DNA of 64,000 nucleotides from Acidobacterium sp. (GTDB lineage Bacteria > Acidobacteriota > Vicinamibacteria > Vicinamibacterales > UBA2999): positions 1-64,000 of the forward strand of contig NSIL01000011.1 in NCBI GenBank assembly GCA_002737365.1. Reading direction: 5' to 3'. The position numbers and the translations under genes were made by a program. Within the stretch, counting starts at the first letter, position 1. Each line of letters starts with the position of its first letter. This document shows positions 48,931-58,026 of the stretch, piece by piece. The notes beneath the pieces are model-generated. The model searched no databases. It was not told the DNA's origin and saw only the letters and a program-made list of their open reading frames with translations.

Positions 48931-50040
48931 TCACGCCGCTCCCGTCTCCATGTGCTGATGCTGCGAGATGTTCAGCAGCACGCCCACCGCCAGCAGGTTC
49001 AACAGCATCGATGAGCCGCCGTTGCTGACGAGCGGCAACGGAATGCCCTTGGTCGGCACCAGGCCGAGCACCACACTGATGTTGAAGAGGGCCTGCAGCA
49101 CCAGCATCAGCGTGATGCCGAGTGCCAGATAGGCGCCGAAGGCATCGGGCGCCCGCATCGCCGTGCGCAGGCCGCGCCAGCCAATCACGCAGAAGCACAG
49201 CACCACGACCGACGCGCCAATCAAGCCGGTCTCTTCGGAGATCACGGCGAAGATGAAATCGGTGTGCGGTTCCGGCAGGTAGAACAGCTTCTGCACGCCG
49301 GCCATCAGTCCCTTGCCGAACACGCCACCGGTGCCGACCGCAATCAGCGACTGGATGATCTGGAAGCCGTCACCAAGGGGGTCGGCCCACGGATCCATGA
49401 ACGCCAGTAGACGGCGGCGCCGGTAGTCAGCCTGCATCAGGATCACGTACAGCGCCGGCAGCGCCAGCAACACCGCGCCGAGCAGGTAGCGATAGCTGAA
49501 CCCGGCGGCGAACACCATCACGCCGATCACGGCCAGCAGCGACACCGACGTGCCGAAGTCGGGTTCGAGCATGATCAAGCCGACCAGTCCGCCGACAATC
49601 ACGCCGATCGGCAGCAGCGAGTAGCCGATCTCGTCGATGCGGTGGCGCCGGCGCTCGAGGACGAGCGCGGTAAAGATGATGGCGGCGAGCTTGGTCAACT
49701 CCGACGGCTGAATGCCAAAGCCGCCGACGCCAAACCATCGGCGCGTGCCGTTGATGGGACGCGAGAACAGGACCGCGATCAGCATGAAGGTCACCAGGCC
49801 CAGGAACGCCCAGATCAGCTTGTCGTTCTTGTAGGTGCGGTAGTCGATGCGCATCACGATCGACAGCACCGCGATACCCATGCACGCCCACATCAACTGC
49901 TTGGTCACGAACAGGTACGGCTGCTGGAAGCGCTCCAGCGCGACGAGCGCGGAGGCGCTATAGACCATGACCACGCTGGCGCAGATCAGCGCCAGCGTCG
50001 CCAGGAACAACCACTTGTCAGACTGCAGCTTCCTTGCCAT
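48931..50040 (-). CDS. ftsW: SEDS peptidoglycan polymerase FtsW
   Basis: 369 aa, about ten membrane helices. SEDS-family septal glycosyltransferase working with FtsI. Signatures: FGIQPSELTKLAAIIF, LIMLEPDFGTSVSLL with the conserved Asp, PEPHTDFIFAVISEETG, and the C-terminal GLVPTKGIPLPLVSNGGSS. The ATG at 50040 is preferred over the in-frame GTG at 50046 because the GGAGG site is correctly spaced only for the ATG. It follows a 182-nt gap after murD, the only long gap in the cell wall block. Confidence 0.93.
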   Translation of the reverse strand: MARKLQSDKWLFLATLALICASVVMVYSASALVALERFQQPYLFVTKQLMWACMGIAVLSIVMRIDYRTYKNDKLIWAFLGLVTFMLIAVLFSRPINGTRRWFGVGGFGIQPSELTKLAAIIFTALVLERRRHRIDEIGYSLLPIGVIVGGLVGLIMLEPDFGTSVSLLAVIGVMVFAAGFSYRYLLGAVLLALPALYVILMQADYRRRRLLAFMDPWADPLGDGFQIIQSLIAVGTGGVFGKGLMAGVQKLFYLPEPHTDFIFAVISEETGLIGASVVVLCFCVIGWRGLRTAMRAPDAFGAYLALGITLMLVLQALFNISVVLGLVPTKGIPLPLVSNGGSSMLLNLLAVGVLLNISQHQHMETGAA

Positions 50041-50116
50041 ACTCACGCCCCTCCCTTTGGGGGCCCTAAAGTTCGACGTTCTCGACTCGATAACTAGGTG
50101 GCACGTCGAAGCGGTC

Positions 50117-50223
50117 AGTAGTCGCCAGTCGTTCAGGGAATTGAGACACCAGCCTCGCAGACCGGGGCAGCCTGCGCTCCCAGCGACCAGTTCTCAATTG
50201 CCTCCAACCGGCTGACGACTACT
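50117..50223. repeat. 107-nt imperfect palindrome between murD and ftsW
   Basis: The left arm AGTAGTCGCCAGTCG and right arm CGGCTGACGACTACT pair, continuing through GGAATTGAGAC against GTTCTCAATTGCC, giving a long stem of roughly 30 bp with mismatches around a GC-rich loop. The right arm touches the murD stop codon. A second short inverted pair, TTCGACG/CGTCGAA, lies at about 50074-50110. No T tract. Confidence 0.6.
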
Positions 50224-51581
50224 CACTGCTCCGCGATGAGCCGCTGAACCTCCTCTTTGAACCGCGTCCCGCGGTCCGCATAATCCCGGAACATGTCGAA
50301 GCTCGAACAGGCCGGGGCCAAGAGCACCACGCCATCAGGCACCGCCAGGTTCCATGCCTGTTTCACCGCCTCGGCCAGCGTCTCGGCCTCGACCACCGGC
50401 ACGACCTCCGCCAGCGCGGCTCGCACCATGGGTCCCGCCTCGCCGATGGCGACGACCGCACGGCCATGCGCGCGCAGCGGTGCGGCGAGGTCGGCAAAAT
50501 CGCCGCCCTTGAACTTGCCGCCGACGATCGCCACCACCTTGTCGAAGCTTTCGATCGACCGCGCGGCCGCGTCGACGTTGGTCGCCTTCGAATCGTTGAC
50601 GAAACGTACGCCGCCGCGCTGACCGACCGGCTCCATGACGTGCTCGAGTCCGGTAAACCCCTCGAGCGCTTGCGCGAGAGAGGCCTCGGTGGCACCGGCC
50701 AGGTGGCTGATGGCCGTGGCCGCCACGACGTTGCTCAACATGTGACGGCCCGACAGGTGCACGGCCGCCAGCGGCAACAGCGGCACGTCGCCTTCCGACG
50801 TGCGCTGCCAGACGAAACCGCGGCCGGCGTGTACCTCGGCGGCGTCGGTCTCGATGCCGTAGCGGACGACGCGCGCCTGCGTCTGTTGCGACATCTGCAT
50901 CGCCTCGGTGCTGTCGGCGTTGACGACGGCCCAATCCTGCGGTTGCTGATTGGCGAAGATCCGCATCTTCGCGGCAGCGTAGGCGGCATCCCCAGGATGG
51001 CGATCGAGATGGTCGGGAGAAAAATTCAGCAACGCCGCGATCCACGGCCGGAACGTGTCGGTGGCTTCGAGCTGAAAGCTGCTGGCCTCGATGACGTGCA
51101 CGGTGTCGGCGGTCGACGCCTCGACCTGGGCGCTCACCGGGTAGCCGATGTTGCCGCCCACCACGACCCGCCGGCCAGCGGCCGCGAGCATGCGGCCCAC
51201 CAGCGTGGTGGTGGTCGACTTGCCCTTGGTGCCGGTGATCGCCACGATCGGTCCGCGCAGCCATCGCGACGCCAGCTCAAGTTCGCCGATCACGGGAATG
51301 CCGAGGGCGCGCGCGCGGATCACTTCCGTCAGTTCCAGCGGGACCCCGGGGCTCATCACCACCAGGCGCGTGGCTTCGAACGACCGCATGGTGTGGCCGC
51401 CCAATTCCAGCTGAACACCGGCCGCTCGCAATTGAGCGGCCTCGGGAATGGTCGCCTTGTGATCGGTCAGCGTGACGATGGCGCCGCGACGCGCGAGCAG
51501 GTGGGCCGCGGCCACACCACTTCTGGCAGCGCCCACCACCAGCACCGGCAGCCCGCTCACGGAGAAAGTCGGCGTCGTCAT
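50223..51581 (-). CDS. murD: UDP-N-acetylmuramoyl-L-alanine-D-glutamate ligase
   Basis: 452 aa. Second Mur ligase. N-terminal VVGAARSGVAAAHLLARRGA, ATP loop ITGTKGKSTTTT, central EASSFQLE and DHLDRHPGDAAYAAAKMRI, and C-terminal NDSKATNVDAAARSIES. Its ATG overlaps the mraY stop by 4 nt (ATGA). A long palindrome starts at its stop codon. Confidence 0.95.
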   Translation of the reverse strand: MTTPTFSVSGLPVLVVGAARSGVAAAHLLARRGAIVTLTDHKATIPEAAQLRAAGVQLELGGHTMRSFEATRLVVMSPGVPLELTEVIRARALGIPVIGELELASRWLRGPIVAITGTKGKSTTTTLVGRMLAAAGRRVVVGGNIGYPVSAQVEASTADTVHVIEASSFQLEATDTFRPWIAALLNFSPDHLDRHPGDAAYAAAKMRIFANQQPQDWAVVNADSTEAMQMSQQTQARVVRYGIETDAAEVHAGRGFVWQRTSEGDVPLLPLAAVHLSGRHMLSNVVAATAISHLAGATEASLAQALEGFTGLEHVMEPVGQRGGVRFVNDSKATNVDAAARSIESFDKVVAIVGGKFKGGDFADLAAPLRAHGRAVVAIGEAGPMVRAALAEVVPVVEAETLAEAVKQAWNLAVPDGVVLLAPACSSFDMFRDYADRGTRFKEEVQRLIAEQ

Positions 51582-52663
51582 CTGAGCTTCAGGGTCGTCA
51601 AGCTGAACAGGGCAAACAGGATCGCGACGATCAGGAACCGGGTGATTATTTTCGGTTCCTGCCAGCCGCTCAATTCGAAGTGGTGGTGCAGCGGTGCCAT
51701 CTTGAACACGCGCTTGCCGCGCAACTTAAACGACACCACCTGAATCACGACCGACGCGGCCTCGATCACGAACACGCCGCCAACAATCACCAGCAGCAGC
51801 TCCTGCTTGATCAAGATGGCGACGGTGGCAATCGCGCCGCCCAGCGCGAGGGAGCCGACATCGCCCATGAAGATCTCGGCGGGGTGCGCGTTGTACCAGA
51901 GGAAGCCGAGGCTGGCGCCCACCAGTGCGCCGCAAAAGATGGTCAACTCGCCGGCCGGCGCAAAACGCACCAGCAGCAGGTACTCGGCGAAGACGCGATG
52001 GCCGGTGATGTAGGCCAGGGCGGTGAAGCAGGCGGCCGCCACGGCGAAGGTGCTGATCGCCAGGCCGTCGAGGCCGTCGGTGAGGTTGACCGCATTGCTC
52101 CACGCCACCAGCACGAAGGCCGCGAAGGGCACGTAGAACCAGCCGAGGTCGGGAATCAGTTGCTTGAAGAACGGGAAGATCAGCCTGGTGTTGTACAAGT
52201 TGCGCTCGGCGAGCCACATCAGCACGAACCCGACGATCAGCCCGGCCAGTACCTGTAGGCCCAGCTTGTAGCGCGGCGCCAACCCGCCGGATGACCGGCG
52301 CGTGACCTTGAGGTAATCGTCGAGGAAGCCAATGGCGCCAAAGGCCGCCGTCGCGAGTACGGCGGTCCAGATATAGAGGTTGGTGAGGTCTGCCCACAGC
52401 AACGTCGGCACCAGCGCCGCCGCCAGGATCAGCAAGCCGCCCATCGTCGGCGTCCCGGCCTTGGCGCGATGGGACTCCGGACCTTCCTGCCGAATCACCT
52501 GCCCGATCTGGAACTCGCGTAGCCGGCGGATCAGCCACGGGCCGAGCACCAGGCTGACGACCAGCGCGGTCATGCTCGCCGCCGCAGTGCGGAACGTGAT
52601 GTAGCGCGCCACGTTGAAGACCGGCACCTGCGGGTAGAGCGAGATCAGGAGGTGATACAGCAT
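51578..52663 (-). CDS. mraY: Phospho-N-acetylmuramoyl-pentapeptide transferase
   Basis: 361 aa, ten predicted helices. It makes lipid I from UDP-MurNAc-pentapeptide and undecaprenyl phosphate. Conserved motifs: AGTPTMGGLLIL, FLDDYLKV (Asp pair), NAVNLTDGLDGLA, GDVGSLALGG and the C-terminal His cluster MAPLHHHFELSGWQEPKI. Overlaps murF by one base (TGATG) and murD by four. Confidence 0.96.
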   Translation of the reverse strand: MLYHLLISLYPQVPVFNVARYITFRTAAASMTALVVSLVLGPWLIRRLREFQIGQVIRQEGPESHRAKAGTPTMGGLLILAAALVPTLLWADLTNLYIWTAVLATAAFGAIGFLDDYLKVTRRSSGGLAPRYKLGLQVLAGLIVGFVLMWLAERNLYNTRLIFPFFKQLIPDLGWFYVPFAAFVLVAWSNAVNLTDGLDGLAISTFAVAAACFTALAYITGHRVFAEYLLLVRFAPAGELTIFCGALVGASLGFLWYNAHPAEIFMGDVGSLALGGAIATVAILIKQELLLVIVGGVFVIEAASVVIQVVSFKLRGKRVFKMAPLHHHFELSGWQEPKIITRFLIVAILFALFSLTTLKLR

Positions 52664-54060
52664 CAGCCGAACACCGACATGAGCTGTTCAACCACGACCT
52701 CGGTCCGGATCCCGCGCGAACCCTTGACCAACACCACATCGCCGGACGCCACCTGGCCGGCAACCGCCGCCGCGGCGGCCGCGCTGGTCTCGAAATGACT
52801 CACGGCACTGGCGGCCAGGCCGGCGTCGATGGCGCTGTCACCAAGTGCGCGGGCCGAGGGCCCGCCAATGGTGATCAGACGCGACAACCGGCTGGCCGCG
52901 GCGACGCGACCGCAGTCCTGGTGCAACGACAGCGACAGGTCACCAAGTTCGAGCATTTCGCCGATCACGGCCACCCGGCGCGCCGCCCAGGTGCGCGCCA
53001 GCACCGCGAGCGACAGCTTCAGCGCCGACGGGCTGGAGTTGTAGGAATCGTCGATCACCGTGACGCCCCTGGGGAGCCGCAACGTGGCGCCGCGCTTCGA
53101 GGACGGCTGCAGGTGTGCCGCCGTCTCGACAATGTGATCGAGGGTGACGTCGAGGTCGAGGGCCACGGCGGCGCCGGCCAGCACGTTCATCAGGTGACCG
53201 CGGCCGAGCAGCGGCACACGCAGGTCGCGCTCACCCGCCGGCGTGATCAATCGGCACTTGGTGCCATCGAGGCCGAGGTCTTCGACGTCGACGGCGCGCA
53301 CCTCGGCACGTTCGGACAGACCGAAGCGAACCTGGCGGCCAGCGAAGGCACCGGTCCGCGCCATCACCTGATCGTCATCGGCGTTGGCGACGAGCAACGT
53401 GCGCGCCTCGGCGTGTTCGAGAATTTCGGCCTTCGCATCGGCAATGCCGTCGGCGGATCCGAAGTGGCCGATGTGGGCTTCGCCGACGTTGGTCCAGACG
53501 CGAACCTCCGGCGTGGCCACGTCGACCAGCACCCGGATTTCGCCTGCGTGATTCATGCCCAACTCCATCACCGCTACCTCCGCCCCGTGCCGCAGTTCCA
53601 GCAGCGACAGCGGCAATCCCAGGTGGTTGTTCAGGTTGCCCTGGTTCTTCACCACCCGATGCGCGCCGCCCAGCAACGCCGCAATCACGTCCTTGGTCGT
53701 GGTCTTCCCGGCACTGCCGGTGATCGCCACGACCGTCGCGCCCGACTCGCGCCGCACGTAGCGCGCCAGGTCCTGCAAGGCGCGGGTGGTGTCGGCCACC
53801 TCGATCACGAACGAGTCACTCTCGTCCGGCATCACGACCGGGCGATTGACCACGACGCCGGCGGCGCGTCGCCGCGACGCCGCGCCGACAAACTCATGAC
53901 CGTCGCGGGCCGCAACGATCGCGAAGAACAGGTCGCCGGTCGTCAGCGTGCGGCTGTCGATCGAAAACCCGGTCACGTAGTGGTCGCTGTCGCCGGCCAC
54001 CAGGCGGCCGCCCATCGCCGCCGCGAGAGTGGCGGCTGCGAGTGGAATTTCCGCTGCCAC
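52663..54060 (-). CDS. murF: UDP-MurNAc-tripeptide D-alanyl-D-alanine ligase
   Basis: 465 aa. Adds the D-Ala-D-Ala dipeptide. N-terminal domain with YVTGFSIDSRTLTTGDLFFAI, ATP loop ITGSAGKTTTKD, NLNNHLGLPLSLL, ELGMNHAGEI, and VIDDSYNSSPSALK in the C-terminal part. GTG start overlapping the murE stop by one base. No ddl is seen in the cluster, so the dipeptide must come from elsewhere in the genome. Confidence 0.95.
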   Translation of the reverse strand: MAAEIPLAAATLAAAMGGRLVAGDSDHYVTGFSIDSRTLTTGDLFFAIVAARDGHEFVGAASRRRAAGVVVNRPVVMPDESDSFVIEVADTTRALQDLARYVRRESGATVVAITGSAGKTTTKDVIAALLGGAHRVVKNQGNLNNHLGLPLSLLELRHGAEVAVMELGMNHAGEIRVLVDVATPEVRVWTNVGEAHIGHFGSADGIADAKAEILEHAEARTLLVANADDDQVMARTGAFAGRQVRFGLSERAEVRAVDVEDLGLDGTKCRLITPAGERDLRVPLLGRGHLMNVLAGAAVALDLDVTLDHIVETAAHLQPSSKRGATLRLPRGVTVIDDSYNSSPSALKLSLAVLARTWAARRVAVIGEMLELGDLSLSLHQDCGRVAAASRLSRLITIGGPSARALGDSAIDAGLAASAVSHFETSAAAAAAVAGQVASGDVVLVKGSRGIRTEVVVEQLMSVFG

Positions 54061-55565
54061 TAACTGCCCCTCGCCGTCGTCCGGCGGCGCTTCGCCATCG
54101 CCGCCCGCGCCACTTCACCGTCGTCAAACGGCAACACGCGGTCGCCAATCTGTTGGTACTTCTCGTGGCCCTTGCCCGCGATCAAGACCACGTCGCCGGC
54201 CTCGGCCATGGCGATGGCGCGGTCAATCGCGTCGGCGCGGTCCACCAGGGCGACCACGGTCGGGGTCCGCGACTGGCTGCCCGCGGGAATGCCGCGCTCG
54301 ATTTCCTCGATGATGCGTTTCGGGTCTTCGGTGCGCGGGTTGTCGGACGTGATCACGACCACGTCGCTCAACCGGGCGGCGACCATGCCCATCAACGGCC
54401 GTTTCGACCGATCGCGATCGCCGCCGCAGCCAAACACCGTGACCAGGCCGCGCCTGCTCAACGGCCGAGCCGTCTCGAGCAGGTTCCGCAGCGCGTCGTC
54501 GGTGTGGGCGTAGTCGACGACGGCGGTGACGTCGTCGTCGGGACCCGACACCACTTCGAAGCGGCCCGGCACGCCTGACAGTCCGGCGACGCCCCGTTCG
54601 ATCGCGTCGATCGGGACGTCCAGCGAGACGGCGGTCGCCGTGGCGGCAAGGATGTTGTAGACGTTGGGTCGGCCAACCAGCTTCGACTGGATGTGCACGA
54701 CGCCTGTGGGCGTGGTCACGTCGAATCGCAAGCCGGTCAGCGTCATGGCCACCGGGCCCGGCCGCACGTCGGCGGGCGCGGTGATGGCGTAGGTCACCGG
54801 CCGGCCGCAGATCTCGACTAGCGACGCGCCCCTGGGATCATCCAGGTTGATCACCGCAGGCGCATCACGCGGCAACATCTCGAACAGGCGGCGCTTGGCG
54901 GCGAAGTACGCCTCCATGTCTTCGTGAAAATCGAGATGGTCGCGGGTCAGGTTACTGAACACCGCCGCGGCGAAGTGCATGCCATCGACTCGCTTCAGCG
55001 ACAGCGCGTGCGACGAGACCTCCATGACGGCGGACTGGTTGCCCATCCGCAGCATGTCGCTCAACAGGTGCTGCAGATCGGGGGCTTCGGGCGTCGTGCG
55101 CGACGCTTCGCGGTCCTCGCCGCCAATGCGGTAGGCCACGGTGCCGAGCATACCGGCCCGCAGGCCCGCCTCGTCCAGCATCGCGGTCAGCAGGTAGGCG
55201 GTGGTGGTCTTGCCGTTGGTGCCGGTGACGCCGATCACCGGCATGCGCCGGCTGGGATGATCGAAGAAGCGGTCGGAGAGCAGCGCCAGGGCGAGTCGCG
55301 CATCCCGAACGACGAGCCAGGGGACGGGCACAGCGGCCGGTGGCGGGACTTCCGAGATCACGGCTTGCGCACCCCGTGCGAGCGCCTGATCGGCGAAGGC
55401 GGTGCCATCGGCCTTGAGCCCCTTGAGCGCGACGAAGATCGCGTTTGGCACCACCCGGCGCGAGTCGTACGCCACGGCGGCCAAAGGCCGGTCCAAAGCA
55501 GTCCCTGCTGGAGGTGGCTCAACCACCAGCTCCTGCAAGGTGTGCCACGCGTCGCCGAGGTTCAC
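54060..55565 (-). CDS. murE: UDP-MurNAc-L-Ala-D-Glu:meso-diaminopimelate ligase
   Basis: 501 aa from the GTG at 55565, which overlaps the ftsI stop (GTGA). Third Mur ligase. ATP loop VTGTNGKTTTAYLL, TTPEAPDLQHLL, EVSSHALSLKRV and VDYAHTDDALRNLL are conserved. The substrate loop reads TSDNPRTEDP; the DNPR form is the marker of enzymes that add meso-diaminopimelate, so a Gram-negative type stem peptide is expected. A longer open frame upstream is inside ftsI and unsupported. Confidence 0.95.
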   Translation of the reverse strand: MNLGDAWHTLQELVVEPPPAGTALDRPLAAVAYDSRRVVPNAIFVALKGLKADGTAFADQALARGAQAVISEVPPPAAVPVPWLVVRDARLALALLSDRFFDHPSRRMPVIGVTGTNGKTTTAYLLTAMLDEAGLRAGMLGTVAYRIGGEDREASRTTPEAPDLQHLLSDMLRMGNQSAVMEVSSHALSLKRVDGMHFAAAVFSNLTRDHLDFHEDMEAYFAAKRRLFEMLPRDAPAVINLDDPRGASLVEICGRPVTYAITAPADVRPGPVAMTLTGLRFDVTTPTGVVHIQSKLVGRPNVYNILAATATAVSLDVPIDAIERGVAGLSGVPGRFEVVSGPDDDVTAVVDYAHTDDALRNLLETARPLSRRGLVTVFGCGGDRDRSKRPLMGMVAARLSDVVVITSDNPRTEDPKRIIEEIERGIPAGSQSRTPTVVALVDRADAIDRAIAMAEAGDVVLIAGKGHEKYQQIGDRVLPFDDGEVARAAMAKRRRTTARGS

Positions 55566-57607
55566 CGTGGGTCTCCGAGGATGCCGGTCGGGCGAGGCGG
55601 CGGACGGCGGTTCAAGACGAGCGTGCACGCACCGCCGGGTTCGACCAACGAACCGGGCGCCGGGTTCTGATCGACGACCACGCCGGCGCCTTCCATGCGC
55701 ACGGTCAGGCCGAGGCGGGCGAGTTCGCGAAGCGCATCCCGCGCGCTCATGCCGCGCAGGTCGGGCAGTCCACCGCCGTCGGGCATGCTCGCGGGCATCG
55801 TCATGACCGTCGGCCCCATCGGCGCGGCCGCGGCCGTCACCGGGCTGTCGTTCCGACGAGCCACGAGCACGGGCGGCAGCGGGTTGATGGTCGGCGTGAC
55901 CCCCAGCAGTCGCAGGCTCGCGTCGGCGATGTTCTTGAAGATGGGCGCGGCAATCGCGCCGCCGGTGTCGCCGCCCACGCGCGGTGAATCAACCATCACG
56001 ATCACGGTCATGATCGGATTGCGTGACGGCACAAAGCCGATGAACGAGACGTTCTGCTGCGATGACGAGTAGCGACCGTGGACCAGCTTGTCGGCGGTAC
56101 CAGTCTTGCCGGCCACCGTGTAGTTGACGAGGCGCGCTCTTTTCGCGGTGCCCTCCGTGACCACCGACTCCATGATCGTCGTCAGCGTTGCCGCGGTCTC
56201 GGGCAGGATGGCGCGGCGCACCGCCTTCGGCGGCACCGCTGTGCGCACCCCGCCCTTGACGGTGGCGCGGACGACGTGCGGTTCATAGAGCGTCCCGCCG
56301 TTGGCGATCACGCTGGCGGCCGCGGCCATCTGCAGCGGCGTCACACCGACCTGGTAGCCCATCGACACCGACGCCAACGCGCTGTCGTTCAGCTTTGACG
56401 GGTTCCAGACAATGCCGGGACTCTCACTCGGAAAATCCGGTGACGAGGGTTTGCCGAAGCCAAAGCGACGAATGTAGAGGCCCATGCGCTCGGGGCCAAC
56501 CATCAGGCCCACCTTGATCGCACCGACGTTGCTCGACTTCACGATCACGTTCGCGAACGTCAGCACCCCGTAGTCGTGGCCCATGTCGGTAATCGGTCGA
56601 CGGCCGGGGAACTTGATCACGCCACCCTGGGTGTCGACCAGGTCGTCAGGTGTGATCACGCCTTCCTGCAGCGCCGCCGAGGCGGTGACGATCTTGAAGG
56701 TCGAGCCGGGCTCGTACAGGTCCTGCACCGCGCGGTTGCGGAGCGCGCTGTCGCTGGTGCCCTGGTACTGGTTCGGGTTGAAGGTCGGCCAGCTCGCCAT
56801 CGCGAGAATTTCGCCGGTGTGCGGGTCCATCGCGACCGCGGTGCCGCCATCGGCGCGCGCGGCAGCGACGCCGGCCGTCAGCTCGCGTTCGACGATGAAC
56901 TGCAACTGCTCGTCGATGGTGAGCTCAAGTGAGCCACCGGTGGTCGGTGGCCGGTCGAGGCGGCTGAACGCATGGCCGCGCGCGTCGGTCTGCACCAGCA
57001 TGGTGCCCTCGCGGCCGCGGACCGACTTGTCGTAGGTCGCTTCAAGGCCGTGCAGGCCGGCATTGTCGGTGCCGACGTAACCGAGCAGGTGGGCAGCCAG
57101 CTCGCGGTTGGGATAGAACCGCTTGCTCTCCTTCATGAAGCCGATGCCCTTCATTTCGAGGGCGGCAATGCGCTTGGCCTCGATCGGCGTCGCGCGGCGC
57201 TTGACGTACTGAAAGGAGGTCAACGATCCATTGCGCCGCTTGCGGGTCAGGCGCTCGACCAGTTGGTCGCGATCTTTCTGGTCGCACTCATCAAAGGCGC
57301 CGCACAGCCTGTCGGCTGCCTTGACGGCATCGTCAATGTCGGTCGGGACGGCGTAAATGGTGTCGGCATCGACGCTGTAGGCCAGCAGCCGGCCGTGTCG
57401 ATCGACGATCTCGCCGCGCTTGCCCGGCGTCTTCTGGGTTTCCGACTGCTGGCGTTCGGCCCGCAGCGACAGCTCATCGTGCTGCCATACCTGCAACACG
57501 ACTAGTCGCACTTCGATTGCCACGACCCAACAGACGAGCACCACCGCCGCCACCATGAGGCGACGCCGGAGCACTGGGCGCCAGTTGAGGTCAGGCGGTG
57601 CGGCCAC
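55562..57607 (-). CDS. ftsI: Septal transpeptidase FtsI (class B PBP) with PASTA domain
   Basis: 681 aa. One N-terminal helix (LMVAAVVLVCWVVAIEVRLVV), PBP dimerisation region (RGEIVDRHGRLLAYSVD), then the transpeptidase with SxxK (YEPGSTFKI), SxN (VKSSNVGAI) and KTG (VAGKTGTADK). A single C-terminal PASTA-like domain (about 615-670; LPDLRGMSARDALRELARLGL) is present. PASTA on the septal PBP is common in Firmicutes and found in several other phyla, not in E. coli. GTG start, 12 nt after ftsL. Confidence 0.93.
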   Translation of the reverse strand: MAAPPDLNWRPVLRRRLMVAAVVLVCWVVAIEVRLVVLQVWQHDELSLRAERQQSETQKTPGKRGEIVDRHGRLLAYSVDADTIYAVPTDIDDAVKAADRLCGAFDECDQKDRDQLVERLTRKRRNGSLTSFQYVKRRATPIEAKRIAALEMKGIGFMKESKRFYPNRELAAHLLGYVGTDNAGLHGLEATYDKSVRGREGTMLVQTDARGHAFSRLDRPPTTGGSLELTIDEQLQFIVERELTAGVAAARADGGTAVAMDPHTGEILAMASWPTFNPNQYQGTSDSALRNRAVQDLYEPGSTFKIVTASAALQEGVITPDDLVDTQGGVIKFPGRRPITDMGHDYGVLTFANVIVKSSNVGAIKVGLMVGPERMGLYIRRFGFGKPSSPDFPSESPGIVWNPSKLNDSALASVSMGYQVGVTPLQMAAAASVIANGGTLYEPHVVRATVKGGVRTAVPPKAVRRAILPETAATLTTIMESVVTEGTAKRARLVNYTVAGKTGTADKLVHGRYSSSQQNVSFIGFVPSRNPIMTVIVMVDSPRVGGDTGGAIAAPIFKNIADASLRLLGVTPTINPLPPVLVARRNDSPVTAAAAPMGPTVMTMPASMPDGGGLPDLRGMSARDALRELARLGLTVRMEGAGVVVDQNPAPGSLVEPGGACTLVLNRRPPPRPTGILGDPR

Positions 57608-57619
57608 GTTCGTTGTTTC

Positions 57620-58015
57620 CTACCGGCTGGCGACGACCGAGCGGGCGGGTGCCTCGGGCGGCGTGACGCGCTCCAGGACCACGGCCTCGGCATCGCCGGG
57701 GCTGACCATGCCGAGACGTTCGGTGGCGAGCTTCTCAATCCGCTGCGGCGAGCGCAGCGTTTCCATTTCGAGCCGGAGGTGGCGGTTGATGTCGTTCTCC
57801 GCCGAGCGATCGCGCTGCATCTGCTCGAGCTTGTAGCCGTGGCGCAGCAGTTCGAAGTGCTGCCAGGCCGAGAACAGCAGCACCATGACCAGCACCAAGC
57901 CGATGCCGAGCGACATCCACAAATCGCGCAGGCGCCGTTCGTCGACCTCGCGCACGATCTGGTTGTTGCGGAAGTCCTTACGAATTTCGTATTCGAAGGT
58001 CCCTGCCTTGTTCAT
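57620..58015 (-). CDS. ftsL: FtsL-like division protein
   Basis: 131 aa bitopic protein. Charged cytoplasmic N-terminus, one membrane helix (LGIGLVLVMVLLFSAW), then a leucine-zipper-like periplasmic coiled coil (YKLEQMQRDRSAENDINRHL) and the ERLGM box seen in FtsL/LftB proteins. Identified by size, topology and position between rsmH and ftsI rather than strong sequence similarity. GGGAGGGG precedes the ATG. Confidence 0.85.
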   Translation of the reverse strand: MNKAGTFEYEIRKDFRNNQIVREVDERRLRDLWMSLGIGLVLVMVLLFSAWQHFELLRHGYKLEQMQRDRSAENDINRHLRLEMETLRSPQRIEKLATERLGMVSPGDAEAVVLERVTPPEAPARSVVASR

Positions 58016-58026
58016 CGCCCCTCCCG

